From Campylobacter sp. RM6914 (lineage in GTDB: Bacteria > Campylobacterota > Campylobacteria > Campylobacterales > Campylobacteraceae), in NCBI RefSeq assembly GCF_004803835.1, contig NZ_CP012545.1, positions 620,001 to 684,000 of the forward strand: a stretch of DNA of 64,000 bases, given 5' to 3'. Position 1 is the first letter of the stretch. The number at the start of each line of letters is the position of its first letter. A model generated the notes under the pieces. It was not told the origin of the DNA, did not search any database, and was given only the letters and a program-made list of their open reading frames with translations. The translations under genes and the position numbers were made by a program. Below, one piece after another: positions 40,220 through 47,895 of this stretch.

Positions 40220-40350
40220 AGTTTTTATACCTCGTTTTATTCAAAATATAGTTTTTATACCTTGACAATAAGGTTAAAATACTATATAATTCTGCAAATG
40301 TTTGCTGAATTATATCTTAAAAATATAAATTCTGCAAATGTTTGCTGAAT
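40218..40350 (+). promoter_or_regulatory. Divergent control region: early promoter and two operator pairs
   Basis: A near-consensus promoter, TTGACA (40262-40267), 17 bases, TATAAT (40285-40290), points to ner and transposase. A 22-base imperfect palindrome (ATTCTGCAAA ... TTTGCTGAAT) lies at 40289-40310 and again at 40329-40350, overlapping the -10 and the start region. On the repressor side ATAGTTTTTATACCT repeats at 40218-40232 and 40248-40262, exactly 30 bases apart. Two operator families suggest two regulators, probably the S24 repressor and the Ner-like protein. Confidence 0.75.
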
Positions 40351-40369
40351 TTATACGAAAGGAGCAAAA

Positions 40370-40597
40370 GTGATAAGAAAATACTTTGACGATAATTGTA
40401 TAAGCATTAGACAATGGGCTAAAAAGCACAATTTAGAACAAAGAACTACATATGCTGTAATCAATGGCGAAACAGTCGGAAAATACAACACAGCAAAAGG
40501 AAGCTCAAAGAAGGTATTTGAAGCACTTTTGAGTGAAGGGATAATAGAAAATATGCCTGACGTATTTAAGAGCGATGACAATGAAAAGGCTAGCTGA
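40370..40597 (+). CDS. Ner-like small DNA-binding protein
   Basis: A 75-residue protein with an HTH-like segment (SIRQWAKKHNLEQRTTYAVI). It has the size and place of Mu Ner, the negative regulator of early transcription, between repressor and transposase. The start is GTG with AAAGGAG upstream. Its stop overlaps the transposase ATG. Assignment rests on position and size more than on sequence. Confidence 0.7.
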   Translation: MIRKYFDDNCISIRQWAKKHNLEQRTTYAVINGETVGKYNTAKGSSKKVFEALLSEGIIENMPDVFKSDDNEKAS

Positions 40598-42573
40598 TGT
40601 TATATGCTGAAACTGCGGTTGCTTCTGTTATTTTCAATGTTAGTCTTAGTGCCTTAAAAGAAGCAACTCGTAGAAATTCCCAAAAATACCCATTTATCCA
40701 TATAACTGACGCTAAGGTGCGAAGTCGTGGCGGCGTGAAGCTACTCTTTGAGGTAGAAGTAGCTCAAATAAACTCATGCATAAAGAGCGGAAAACTAGAT
40801 AGTGATGTGGGTGTGTATATGCTAAAAGATGGTGAGTATAGCCAAATAAAATTTAGTGAGATAGTAGGTAAAAACAGCACAAAAACAAGCGAAAGTGAGA
40901 GAATATCATACTTTAACCTAAGCCAAAGTGAGCAAGAGAGCGTAAATGAGAAGCTAAAAATACTAAAAGAGTGGGATGAGTATAAAAGGGCTGGGTTGTC
41001 CTCTAAAAAGTTCTGCAAGGATTTTAACATAAGCGAGGCAAGGTTTTTTAGATGGCAAAGGGCTTATAGGGAGCAAGGTGCTGTGGGTCTGGCTGATAAA
41101 AGAGGCAAACACAGGGTAGGAGCTAGTAAGCTAAGTGGCTGGATGATGGAGTTTGTGCTTAATAAATTTAGAGCTTATGGAGCTGGTGCAAAGCTAAATA
41201 TAACAGAGGTCTGGAAAGCGCTACATAAAGAGGCTGGAGTAAGAGAGTGGTATGACTACTATGGCTTTTTAAAAGGGGAGGTAAAACCGCTCTTTGATAC
41301 GGGAGCTATAAAAAGATACCTTGATAACTACTTTGCTAATAAGCCTTTGGAGCTAACGATGATAACAAAGGGTATGGATAAGGCTAAGAGCTATCATCAG
41401 CCTGCGTTTGGCTCACAGGGTGAAATCATCACAAGGCGTAATCAGTGCTGGCAAATAGACAGCTCACCGCTTGATGTGATGGCAAGAGATGGCAAAGGCG
41501 GCGAAGCGATAAGGGCTGACATACTCTCGATAGTGGATGTATATAGCGGTAGGTGCGTGGCTAGTGTGGAGAGTAGCTCAAACGCCTTGGCACTTGTAAG
41601 GCTAATGTGGAGAGCGTTATCTACGCTTGGAAAGCCTGAGTTTATCAAGGGCGATAACGGCAAGGACTATCTAAGCAGGCAGTTTCAGTATCTGCTAAAT
41701 GGGCTTGGTATCGGATACGACAGAGCCATAGCGTATAGTGGGGATGAGAAGGGCTTTGTAGAGAGGCACTTTAGAACTATGCAGCACTCAGGCATCATAG
41801 CCCCAGAGTTTTCAGGCGAAGACGTTATAAAAACAAATCTTGAAAGCATTGCAAAAAGACTAAAAGCCACTGGCATTGTGGATCTAAAAGCAAACAATGC
41901 AAGTGAAGCTATCGCTAAGATGGGAGACTTTGGCACGAGTCGCCTAATCGCAGCCTATCCGTATGTAAAGATCTGGGATGATGAAGCAAATGATTATACG
42001 ATGCAGCCCCAATCGGCACGCATAGCAGGTATGATAGCCTATGTCGATGGACAAAGTGAGTTTGGTTACTCAGATAGCTATTCAAACAGAGTGATGAACG
42101 GCGTAGTAGGGTTAGCTGATGATATAGACTTTGAGCTAGGCGAAACATGTACGGCGGATGAGCTACGTGCGGCTCATATCTCAACTATCATTAGAGAGAG
42201 CGGATTTAGAACTTGGGGTGGTGAAACGTCAGACCAAGATACCATTTGGCAGGATCTAGCCCGTGTTAGGATATTTGACCGCATTTCGCAGGCAGCTCAA
42301 AAGGGAGTGCTCTTTGCGATTGACCGCAAGGCAGATCAACTCTATCACGCAAAAAGAAGCGTCGAGGAGCTACTGCGTCAGCTTGTAGGTGCAAAGGTAT
42401 TGCTTGGATATGAGCTATCTTGGAGCGAAAAGAATACGGATGCAACGGTTACGGTGGGCAAATTTTATCTAGACGTTAGAATGCAGAATAATCCAATAAT
42501 AAAACAGCTAACGCTAGATTTTATCTACGTAGATAGTTACTCAAGCCAGCTAATGGATGATTTAAGTAAATAG
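40597..42573 (+). CDS. Mu-like DDE transposase (MuA type)
   Basis: A 658-residue transposase. The N-terminal part holds a winged-helix and HTH DNA-binding region (for example FCKDFNISEARFFRWQRAYR near 140-160). The catalytic core has Asp288 (QIDSSPLD), Asp353 (KGDNGKDYL) and Glu389 (GFVERHFR). The Asp-Glu gap of 35 residues is the retroviral/IS3 spacing and is shorter than in phage Mu itself. A C-terminal beta-barrel-like domain follows. All three residues are present and the frame is intact, so it may be active. No MuB gene follows. Confidence 0.93.
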   Translation: MLYAETAVASVIFNVSLSALKEATRRNSQKYPFIHITDAKVRSRGGVKLLFEVEVAQINSCIKSGKLDSDVGVYMLKDGEYSQIKFSEIVGKNSTKTSESERISYFNLSQSEQESVNEKLKILKEWDEYKRAGLSSKKFCKDFNISEARFFRWQRAYREQGAVGLADKRGKHRVGASKLSGWMMEFVLNKFRAYGAGAKLNITEVWKALHKEAGVREWYDYYGFLKGEVKPLFDTGAIKRYLDNYFANKPLELTMITKGMDKAKSYHQPAFGSQGEIITRRNQCWQIDSSPLDVMARDGKGGEAIRADILSIVDVYSGRCVASVESSSNALALVRLMWRALSTLGKPEFIKGDNGKDYLSRQFQYLLNGLGIGYDRAIAYSGDEKGFVERHFRTMQHSGIIAPEFSGEDVIKTNLESIAKRLKATGIVDLKANNASEAIAKMGDFGTSRLIAAYPYVKIWDDEANDYTMQPQSARIAGMIAYVDGQSEFGYSDSYSNRVMNGVVGLADDIDFELGETCTADELRAAHISTIIRESGFRTWGGETSDQDTIWQDLARVRIFDRISQAAQKGVLFAIDRKADQLYHAKRSVEELLRQLVGAKVLLGYELSWSEKNTDATVTVGKFYLDVRMQNNPIIKQLTLDFIYVDSYSSQLMDDLSK

Positions 42574-42592
42574 GTGCTTTCTAAAAGCTTTT

Positions 42593-42664
42593 GGAGCAAA
42601 AACAAGGGGTACCCCGCTTGGCGGGGACTTTAGTGTTTGCTCCTTTAGCCAAGCTTTGCTTGGC
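42593..42664 (+). terminator. Hairpin cluster at the internal deletion junction
   Basis: Three inverted repeats crowd this spacer: an outer GGAGCAAA/TTTGCTCC (42593-42600, 42636-42643), inside it CCCCGC-TTG-GCGGGG (42612-42626) followed by ACTTTAG, and then GCCAAGC-TTT-GCTTGGC (42648-42664). They lie between transposase and tail-tube gene, where a full phage would have MuB, head and early tail genes. They could act as an attenuator. Confidence 0.6.
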
Positions 42665-42683
42665 GTTAAAAGGAGATAAAAAA

Positions 42684-43199
42684 ATGATTAAAAGGAAAAT
42701 TCCTCAAGTAGTCCAAGAGGCAAACGCGTATATCAACGGACAAGGGTATCTTGGAGTGGTAAAATCCTTGACTATCCCAAAGATAGAGCAAGAGACGATC
42801 GAAGCCAAAGGCGCGCTCGGCGGCAATTTTGCAAGCGGCAGTATAAAACCCGTCGAGATGGAGTTTAAGCTAAGCGTGATTGATAAAAATATGTATCTAG
42901 GCTACGGTCTTAACACTTGGCAAAACAGGATCCCATTTTTGTTTAAAGCAAGCATTTATCAAGCGGGCAAAGGAGAAGCGGTGCCGTTTTCTATGGCGGT
43001 AACGGGCGATATAGTTGAGATCGATCCGGGCAGCTTTGAAAGCGGCAAAGAGCTTGAGGTCACCGTCAAGCTTGCCGTGCACTTCCTTGACATCAATATA
43101 GACAAGATACCGATGGTGCTATTTGACGTGGAAAATATGATATGTTTAATAGGCGGAGTGGATTATTTAGCGAAAGTTAGATCAAATTTAGGCGAATAG
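42684..43199 (+). CDS. Phage major tail tube protein (P2 FII-like)
   Basis: A 171-residue tail tube subunit of the P2 FII family (KRKIPQVVQEANAYINGQGY, TIPKIEQETIEAKGALGG). It forms the inner tube of contractile tails. The ATG at 42684 has AAAGGAG upstream. The open frame continues upstream through the hairpin region, but that part is not tail-tube sequence. The sheath gene that normally precedes it in P2-like tails is missing. Confidence 0.85.
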   Translation: MIKRKIPQVVQEANAYINGQGYLGVVKSLTIPKIEQETIEAKGALGGNFASGSIKPVEMEFKLSVIDKNMYLGYGLNTWQNRIPFLFKASIYQAGKGEAVPFSMAVTGDIVEIDPGSFESGKELEVTVKLAVHFLDINIDKIPMVLFDVENMICLIGGVDYLAKVRSNLGE

Positions 43200-43220
43200 T
43201 ATAAATAAAAAGGATAAAAG

Positions 43221-43493
43221 ATGGCAAAAAATAAAGCGGAAAATCACAATATCATCACGGAAAACGGCAATACATACACGCTTTTAAAGCTAAGCGACGG
43301 CAAAGAGTTAAAGATAAGACATCCAAAGGGCAGAGATTTAAGGTTTGCCATGAGCGGTACAAAGGGGGATGAGGCGGCACTTACTTTTAAACTAGCGAGT
43401 AACCTTACTTGCTTAAGCGAAGCGGAGCTTGACGAGCTAGAAGCCAAAGATTGCGCGTTGATTTTAGGAGTGGCCGCCGGTTTTTTAAGCTAG
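43221..43493 (+). CDS. Phage tail assembly chaperone gpE-like, zero frame
   Basis: A 90-residue tail assembly protein in the E position between tail tube and tape measure. Near its end the zero frame reads GGT-TTT-TTA-AGC-TAG, containing the slippery heptamer T TTT TTA at 43481-43487. A -1 slip there fuses it to the 50-residue E' part ending at 43636. This is the usual way P2-like phages make gpE+E' and lambda makes gpGT. Confidence 0.8.
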   Translation: MAKNKAENHNIITENGNTYTLLKLSDGKELKIRHPKGRDLRFAMSGTKGDEAALTFKLASNLTCLSEAELDELEAKDCALILGVAAGFLS

Positions 43494-43636
43494 CCCCGAC
43501 TTATGAAGGGGCTGCGCTGATTGCTCATACGCTTCATTTTTCGTTTAATGAAATTATGGAGTTTGAGGTTAGCGAATATCAAAGATTTTTAAAAATTTCA
43601 GAAGATATTCTGATAAAAACTAGAAATTTGGGTTAG
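43487..43636 (+). CDS. gpE' extension, made by -1 frameshift from gpE
   Basis: Reading continues as KLAPTYEGAALIAHTLHFSF ... to a stop at 43634-43636. The stretch has no good ribosome site of its own. The slippery site at 43481-43487 lies 4-6 bases before the zero-frame stop. The fusion product would be about 138 residues. It should help spool or chaperone the tape measure protein. Confidence 0.75.
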   Translation, partial: KLAPTYEGAALIAHTLHFSFNEIMEFEVSEYQRFLKISEDILIKTRNLG

Positions 43637-43767
43637 GCTTTAGAGCTTAGCTCATCAAAGAACGGGTATAAAAACGGCACGGCAAAGATGAAATAAAATG
43701 GATTTATGTCAAAAATCGCATAAGCTAATGCTCCGATTAAAGTGCATATGCCAAGTAGTGAGTTCAT
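43633..43767 (-). CDS. Small membrane protein (44 aa) opposite to the tail operon
   Basis: A 44-residue, mostly hydrophobic protein (MNSLLGICTLIGALAYAIFD ... PFFDELSSKA) with two possible membrane segments. It has a strong ribosome site (GGAGG, 9 bases before ATG). It is on the minus strand between E' and the tape measure gene and overlaps the E' stop by four bases. It is too short for gene finders with common cut-offs. It could be a moron, a toxin or a superinfection-exclusion protein, but no homologue is recognised. Confidence 0.55.
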   Translation of the reverse strand: MNSLLGICTLIGALAYAIFDINPFYFIFAVPFLYPFFDELSSKA

Positions 43768-43851
43768 TAACTCGTCCTCCTTGCATAAAGATTTTTGATT
43801 TTTCATCTAAATATTCTAACAATTAAAGTTTTTAAAGTCAAGGGGAAGTAG

Positions 43852-46068
43852 ATGGATAATACTCAAGTCGGCATAATTATAGGGCTTAGCACAAAAGGCT
43901 TTGAAGCGCTAAGCGGCAATACAAAAAAACTTAGTGAATTTGCAAATAAGTTAAGTATGGCCGGTAAAAACGTCACAAAGCTAAATGAAAAAATTGCAAA
44001 AATTAACGGCTTTAAGCTAAAAATAGATGAAAATTTAGGAAATATCACAAATGAGCTATCATCGTGGCAATCTCGCCTAGTAACGGCTGCTAGCTTTGCA
44101 GTTCCGGTTAAGCTTGCCGTCGACTTTGAAACATCAATGGCGGACGTTAAAAAGTATGTCGATTTTAAAAGCGAAGATGAAGTCAAAATTTTAGGCGAAC
44201 AGATAAAGAGCTTAAGCCGCGAGCTTGGCGTAAATGCGAATGAGCTAGCGCAAATTTCAGCCAGCGGCGGACAGCTAGGGCTAAAGAGCGATGAGATAGC
44301 AGGATTTACGAAGCTTGTCTCAAAAATGGGAGTGACCTTTGATATGAGCGGCAAAGATGCCGGAGACGCCATTGCCCTAACCATGAATAACCTAAAACTA
44401 GGCATCGATGAGATAGCCGTGCTTGGCGATAAGATAAACTACCTTGACGATAAAATGTCAATGGTAAATGCAAGAGATATAATAAACGTGATCGGTCGCA
44501 CGGCGGGATCGGGCTCTATACTTGGACTAGAGGGCGATAAAATTTCAGCCCTTGCAAGTAGCTTTCTATCTCTCGGCAAAGCTCCGGAAGTAGCAAGTAC
44601 CGCTATGAACTCGCTTTTTAACAAACTTGCAAATATTGACGGGCAGGATGAGAAATTTAAAGAAGCTCTAAAAAGCATGGGAATGGATGCAAACTACTTA
44701 AAGGTAGCGATGCAGCGTGACGCAAGCGGTGGGCTTGATATGTTTTTAAACGCTTTGGCGAAAGTGGATAAAAGAGCTCAAATGGGCGTATTGACCGATA
44801 TGTTCGGATCTCAGTTTGCGGATGATATGGGCTCGCTCGTAAATGCGATCGATAAATATAACGAGGCTAGTTCGCTCATAAATAGCGAAGGTGCAAAAGG
44901 CAGTATGGACGGCGCGCTAAAAAACAAGCTAGCCACCACAAAAAGCGGGCTTGAAAGGCTATCTCAAAGCTTTATTAGTTTAGGTATCACGATCGGCGAG
45001 GCATTTTTGCCGACGTTAAATTTGATAACAAGCGGACTTGGCAAACTAACAAACGGCATCATTGCGCTTACAAGCAAATTCCCAAATGCCACAAAGGTGA
45101 TATTTGGCTTTATGGGCGGAGTTTTAGCTATTGTTACCTTGGCTCCCGCCATAAAAATACTAGGCTGGGGTCTTGGCATAGCGTGGCAACAAGCAAAAAT
45201 CTTAGGCTCAGCCTTTGGCGTGCTAAACGAAATTTTAAAGCTCAAATATCTAAATACCATAAAACTAAACTACGCCTATCTTAAGGTGACTGCAAGCGCA
45301 AAAATAACTGCGGCTGCCACTTGGGCAAACAATGCGGCAAGTAAGGCTTATGCCGCTACTTGCGGCTTGTTAAAAACCGCCGTCTCTGTTCTTGTAGGAG
45401 CGTTCAAGACATTACGTTCAGCGCTTATAACTACCGGCATAGGGGCGCTGGTCGTCGCCCTTGGGCTTGGAGCTAATTATATAATTGAAAACTGGGATAA
45501 GGTAAAAGCATTTTTTAGTAATATCTGGGAAGGTATTAAACCATACTGGCAAGCTATAACACAATTTTTTAGCGATCTTTGGCAAGGGTTAAGTGATTTT
45601 TTAAGTGGCATTTTTTCGCCAGTTGTTGATGCGTGGAACTCTTTATTTGGTGGATTTTTTGACTGGATCGGCGAAAAATTTGCTTGGGTCAGTGATATGG
45701 TATCAGCTATAGGCAATGTCATAGGTAAAGCAACTAGCTGGACTAAAGATACGCTTGGTATAGGAGATGGAAAAGAGAGCAACTGGCATAACCCTCTTAG
45801 CTGGTTTAATGACGATACGCCGGGTGAAAAAACACCCGCCTTTAGTGATACATTTAATACGACTTCTCCGAACATGGCTAAAAGTACAGTAGCCATGACA
45901 ACAAGCGGAGCCACGATAAATGTAAATTTTAGTGGCGACTTTAATATCGCCACAAATAATGGCAAATTTGATATGAGCGAGTTTGAAAGGCAAGTAATAG
46001 CCAGTGTAAAAAGGGCTTTAAAAACTGATGAGATGAATGCCAAAAATAGAAGCATTATAGGGCAATAA
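43852..46068 (+). CDS. Phage tail tape measure protein
   Basis: A 738-residue tape measure protein. The N-terminal third is the TP901-like core (ETSMADVKKYVDF, ARDIINVIGRTAGSGSILGL). Hydrophobic segments lie near 410-440 and 515-545, and a tail part has many Trp residues (EGIKPYWQAITQFFSDLWQ). It sets tail length and helps DNA passage. It is modest in size, fitting a short tail. AAGGGGAAGTAG precedes the ATG. Confidence 0.9.
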   Translation: MDNTQVGIIIGLSTKGFEALSGNTKKLSEFANKLSMAGKNVTKLNEKIAKINGFKLKIDENLGNITNELSSWQSRLVTAASFAVPVKLAVDFETSMADVKKYVDFKSEDEVKILGEQIKSLSRELGVNANELAQISASGGQLGLKSDEIAGFTKLVSKMGVTFDMSGKDAGDAIALTMNNLKLGIDEIAVLGDKINYLDDKMSMVNARDIINVIGRTAGSGSILGLEGDKISALASSFLSLGKAPEVASTAMNSLFNKLANIDGQDEKFKEALKSMGMDANYLKVAMQRDASGGLDMFLNALAKVDKRAQMGVLTDMFGSQFADDMGSLVNAIDKYNEASSLINSEGAKGSMDGALKNKLATTKSGLERLSQSFISLGITIGEAFLPTLNLITSGLGKLTNGIIALTSKFPNATKVIFGFMGGVLAIVTLAPAIKILGWGLGIAWQQAKILGSAFGVLNEILKLKYLNTIKLNYAYLKVTASAKITAAATWANNAASKAYAATCGLLKTAVSVLVGAFKTLRSALITTGIGALVVALGLGANYIIENWDKVKAFFSNIWEGIKPYWQAITQFFSDLWQGLSDFLSGIFSPVVDAWNSLFGGFFDWIGEKFAWVSDMVSAIGNVIGKATSWTKDTLGIGDGKESNWHNPLSWFNDDTPGEKTPAFSDTFNTTSPNMAKSTVAMTTSGATINVNFSGDFNIATNNGKFDMSEFERQVIASVKRALKTDEMNAKNRSIIGQ

Positions 46069-46078
46069 GGGGCTAAAA

Positions 46079-46453
46079 ATGGTCTTATCGTTAGGTGGAT
46101 TTAAATTTAATTGGAAGCAAACCGATGGCATAAGCCGTGAAAGCGAATTCGGCATTAACCAAAATGATAGGATAGGAAACTATCCTGCGCTCTTTCGTGC
46201 AAATTTAGGAAACGAAAGCATAAAAATAGACGGACACACCTTGCCGTATCAAGGCGACAAGCAAGAGGCATTAAAAGAGCTTTATGCTCTTGCATACGTT
46301 GGATCTAGTTATCCGTTAGTAACTGGTTATGGCAAATATCTAGGCAAATTTGTGATAACAAAGATAAGCGAAAGCCAAGCTGTTTTTACCGATAACGGAC
46401 TATTCTTTACACAGGGATTTAGTTTGGAGCTGAAAAGGGATTATGATGGATAA
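46079..46453 (+). CDS. Phage tail protein gpU-like
   Basis: A 124-residue P2 gpU family protein (SLGGFKFNWKQTDGI, LPYQGDKQEALKELYALA). In P2-like tails it belongs to the U-X-D block that completes the tube/baseplate hub. It starts 11 bases after the tape measure gene, and its end overlaps the next ATG. Confidence 0.85.
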   Translation: MVLSLGGFKFNWKQTDGISRESEFGINQNDRIGNYPALFRANLGNESIKIDGHTLPYQGDKQEALKELYALAYVGSSYPLVTGYGKYLGKFVITKISESQAVFTDNGLFFTQGFSLELKRDYDG

Positions 46454-46640
46454 AATTTATATAGCTAAAGACGGCGAAAGACTTGATATTATCGTTTATA
46501 AACATTACGGCACATTAAAAAATTTCACTGAAATTTTAGCTTTTAATAGCCGTTTAAACAGCATTTTAAAAGCGGGCGATAAGGTATTTTTGCCCGAGAT
46601 AAAAGAAAATGTAGTTAAAAAGGAAAAGACGCTATGGTAA
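46443..46640 (+). CDS. Phage tail protein gpX-like
   Basis: A 65-residue protein of the P2 gpX type with a LysM-like fold (DGERLDIIVYKHYGTLKNF ... LKAGDKVFLPEI). It probably helps dock the tail hub to peptidoglycan. It overlaps gpU by 11 bases and the gpD gene by 7. Confidence 0.85.
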   Translation: MMDKIYIAKDGERLDIIVYKHYGTLKNFTEILAFNSRLNSILKAGDKVFLPEIKENVVKKEKTLW

Positions 46641-47668
46641 GAGTGCCAAATTTTAAACTCCTAGCCAAAGGCAATGACATCACCGCTAAAATCAAATCAA
46701 ATCTCATAAGCCTAAGCTACGAAGATAAAGAAGGACATGAAAGCGATGAAATAAGCATTGTAGTAAATGGCATATACGCTAAACCGATGTTCGGCGATAA
46801 TTTAGAGCTTTGGCTTGGATATGGGAGCGATTTATTTCACTGCGGCAAATTTAGCGTTCAAACCGCCACAAGGGACTACAAGGCAAACACGACGGAGGTA
46901 AGAGCGACTGCGGTAAATTTCGCAAGCCCTCAAAAGCTCGCCAAACGTAGAAGCTGGGAAAATACTAGCTTGTTTGCCATAGCATCAAAAATAGCCGCTG
47001 AAAATAAGCTAAACGTAAAAACAAGCGGAACGGATCAGCCTATCGCCTCCGTTCTGCAAAACGATATTAGCGATCTTGATTTTTTATATGGACTATGCTT
47101 TGAGTATGGCTATATAATGAAAGTAGCAAATAATACAATAGTAATCACAAGTAAAGACGGCAAAGGCGATGAGAGTCAAACGTCAAACACAGCCAAAACC
47201 AGCAACGCGACCGAGCGAAGCGAGGGGGTTTCTACGCGAAACGTAGTGAAGCTGGAAAAGAATGAGAGCTTGCCAAGATTTAGTATCGAGCTAAGCGAGT
47301 GTGAAAGCCTAAGCATCACGGAAGCAAATCGCAATAGCTACACCGCCGTGATAGTGCAGTGGCACGACTCAAAGGACGGCAAGGATAAACAAGCCAAGAT
47401 AGGAAGTGGCGAGCAAACCTATAAGCTAAATATCCCCGAGCCAAAATCAGACAATGAAGCCTTTAAAAAGGGTGAAGCTAAACTCAATGAGCTGCAACGC
47501 GGCGGAATAAACGGCTCGCTTACGGCTACGGGCAGAGAGATAAGAGCCGGCGGAAAACTAAAAATAACCGGTGCAGCCGGACTTGAAAATGTAGAATTTA
47601 GCGTAAAGTCAGTGTTGCACAACCTAAACGCTACAAGCTATATGATCGATGTGGAGTTTGAGGGGTGA
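46634..47668 (+). CDS. Phage late control/hub protein gpD-like
   Basis: A 344-residue P2 gpD family protein, the baseplate hub under the tube (GHESDEISIVVNG, LELWLGYGSDLFHCGKFSVQ, GINGSLTATGREIRAGGKL). It is the last gene of the tail right arm. After it the P2-type operon is finished and cargo begins. Confidence 0.88.
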   Translation: MVRVPNFKLLAKGNDITAKIKSNLISLSYEDKEGHESDEISIVVNGIYAKPMFGDNLELWLGYGSDLFHCGKFSVQTATRDYKANTTEVRATAVNFASPQKLAKRRSWENTSLFAIASKIAAENKLNVKTSGTDQPIASVLQNDISDLDFLYGLCFEYGYIMKVANNTIVITSKDGKGDESQTSNTAKTSNATERSEGVSTRNVVKLEKNESLPRFSIELSECESLSITEANRNSYTAVIVQWHDSKDGKDKQAKIGSGEQTYKLNIPEPKSDNEAFKKGEAKLNELQRGGINGSLTATGREIRAGGKLKITGAAGLENVEFSVKSVLHNLNATSYMIDVEFEG

Positions 47669-47670
47669 AA

Positions 47671-47702
47671 TTGCAAATAGAGCGTCCCCCCCCCATTTGC
47701 AA
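47671..47702. repeat. C9 tract within a hairpin loop upstream of rloA
   Basis: TTGCAAAT (47671-47678) and ATTTGCAA (47695-47702) pair across a loop that contains nine C in a row (47686-47694). Poly-G/C tracts of this length are the usual phase-variable tracts in Campylobacter. This one is non-coding. The hairpin may end the tail transcript. Confidence 0.65.
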
Positions 47703-47705
47703 AAT

Positions 47706-47752
47706 ACAAAGTAGCAAAGTAATATTACTTAAATTTCTTACAAAGTAGCAAA
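47706..47752 (+). repeat. 13-bp direct repeat in the rloA leader
   Basis: ACAAAGTAGCAAA occurs at 47706-47718 and 47740-47752, 34 bases apart, in the 227-base spacer before rloA. It could be a regulator site for the cargo operon. The rest of the spacer to 47895 is AT-rich, with AAAGAGGAT as the ribosome site. Confidence 0.5.
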
Positions 47753-47895
47753 AATATTAATACAGTGTTGATTAATTCGGTAGCGTCTAGATTGAAAAAT
47801 AAAAGTTGAAATTTGTAAAAAAAATACAAAAACACTACTTTATTTAATAAAATTTGCTAAAATAATTTTGCGATTTATATCAAAAGAGGATAAAA

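Noticed and set aside
42591-42683. N-terminal extension of the tail tube gene through the hairpin region
   Set aside because: AAAGGAG and the family N-terminus point to the ATG at 42684. The extension encodes repeat DNA.
43451-43636. An independent 61-residue gene starting at a TTG at 43451
   Set aside because: There is no ribosome site, and the upstream part overlaps E. The -1 frameshift site explains the frame.
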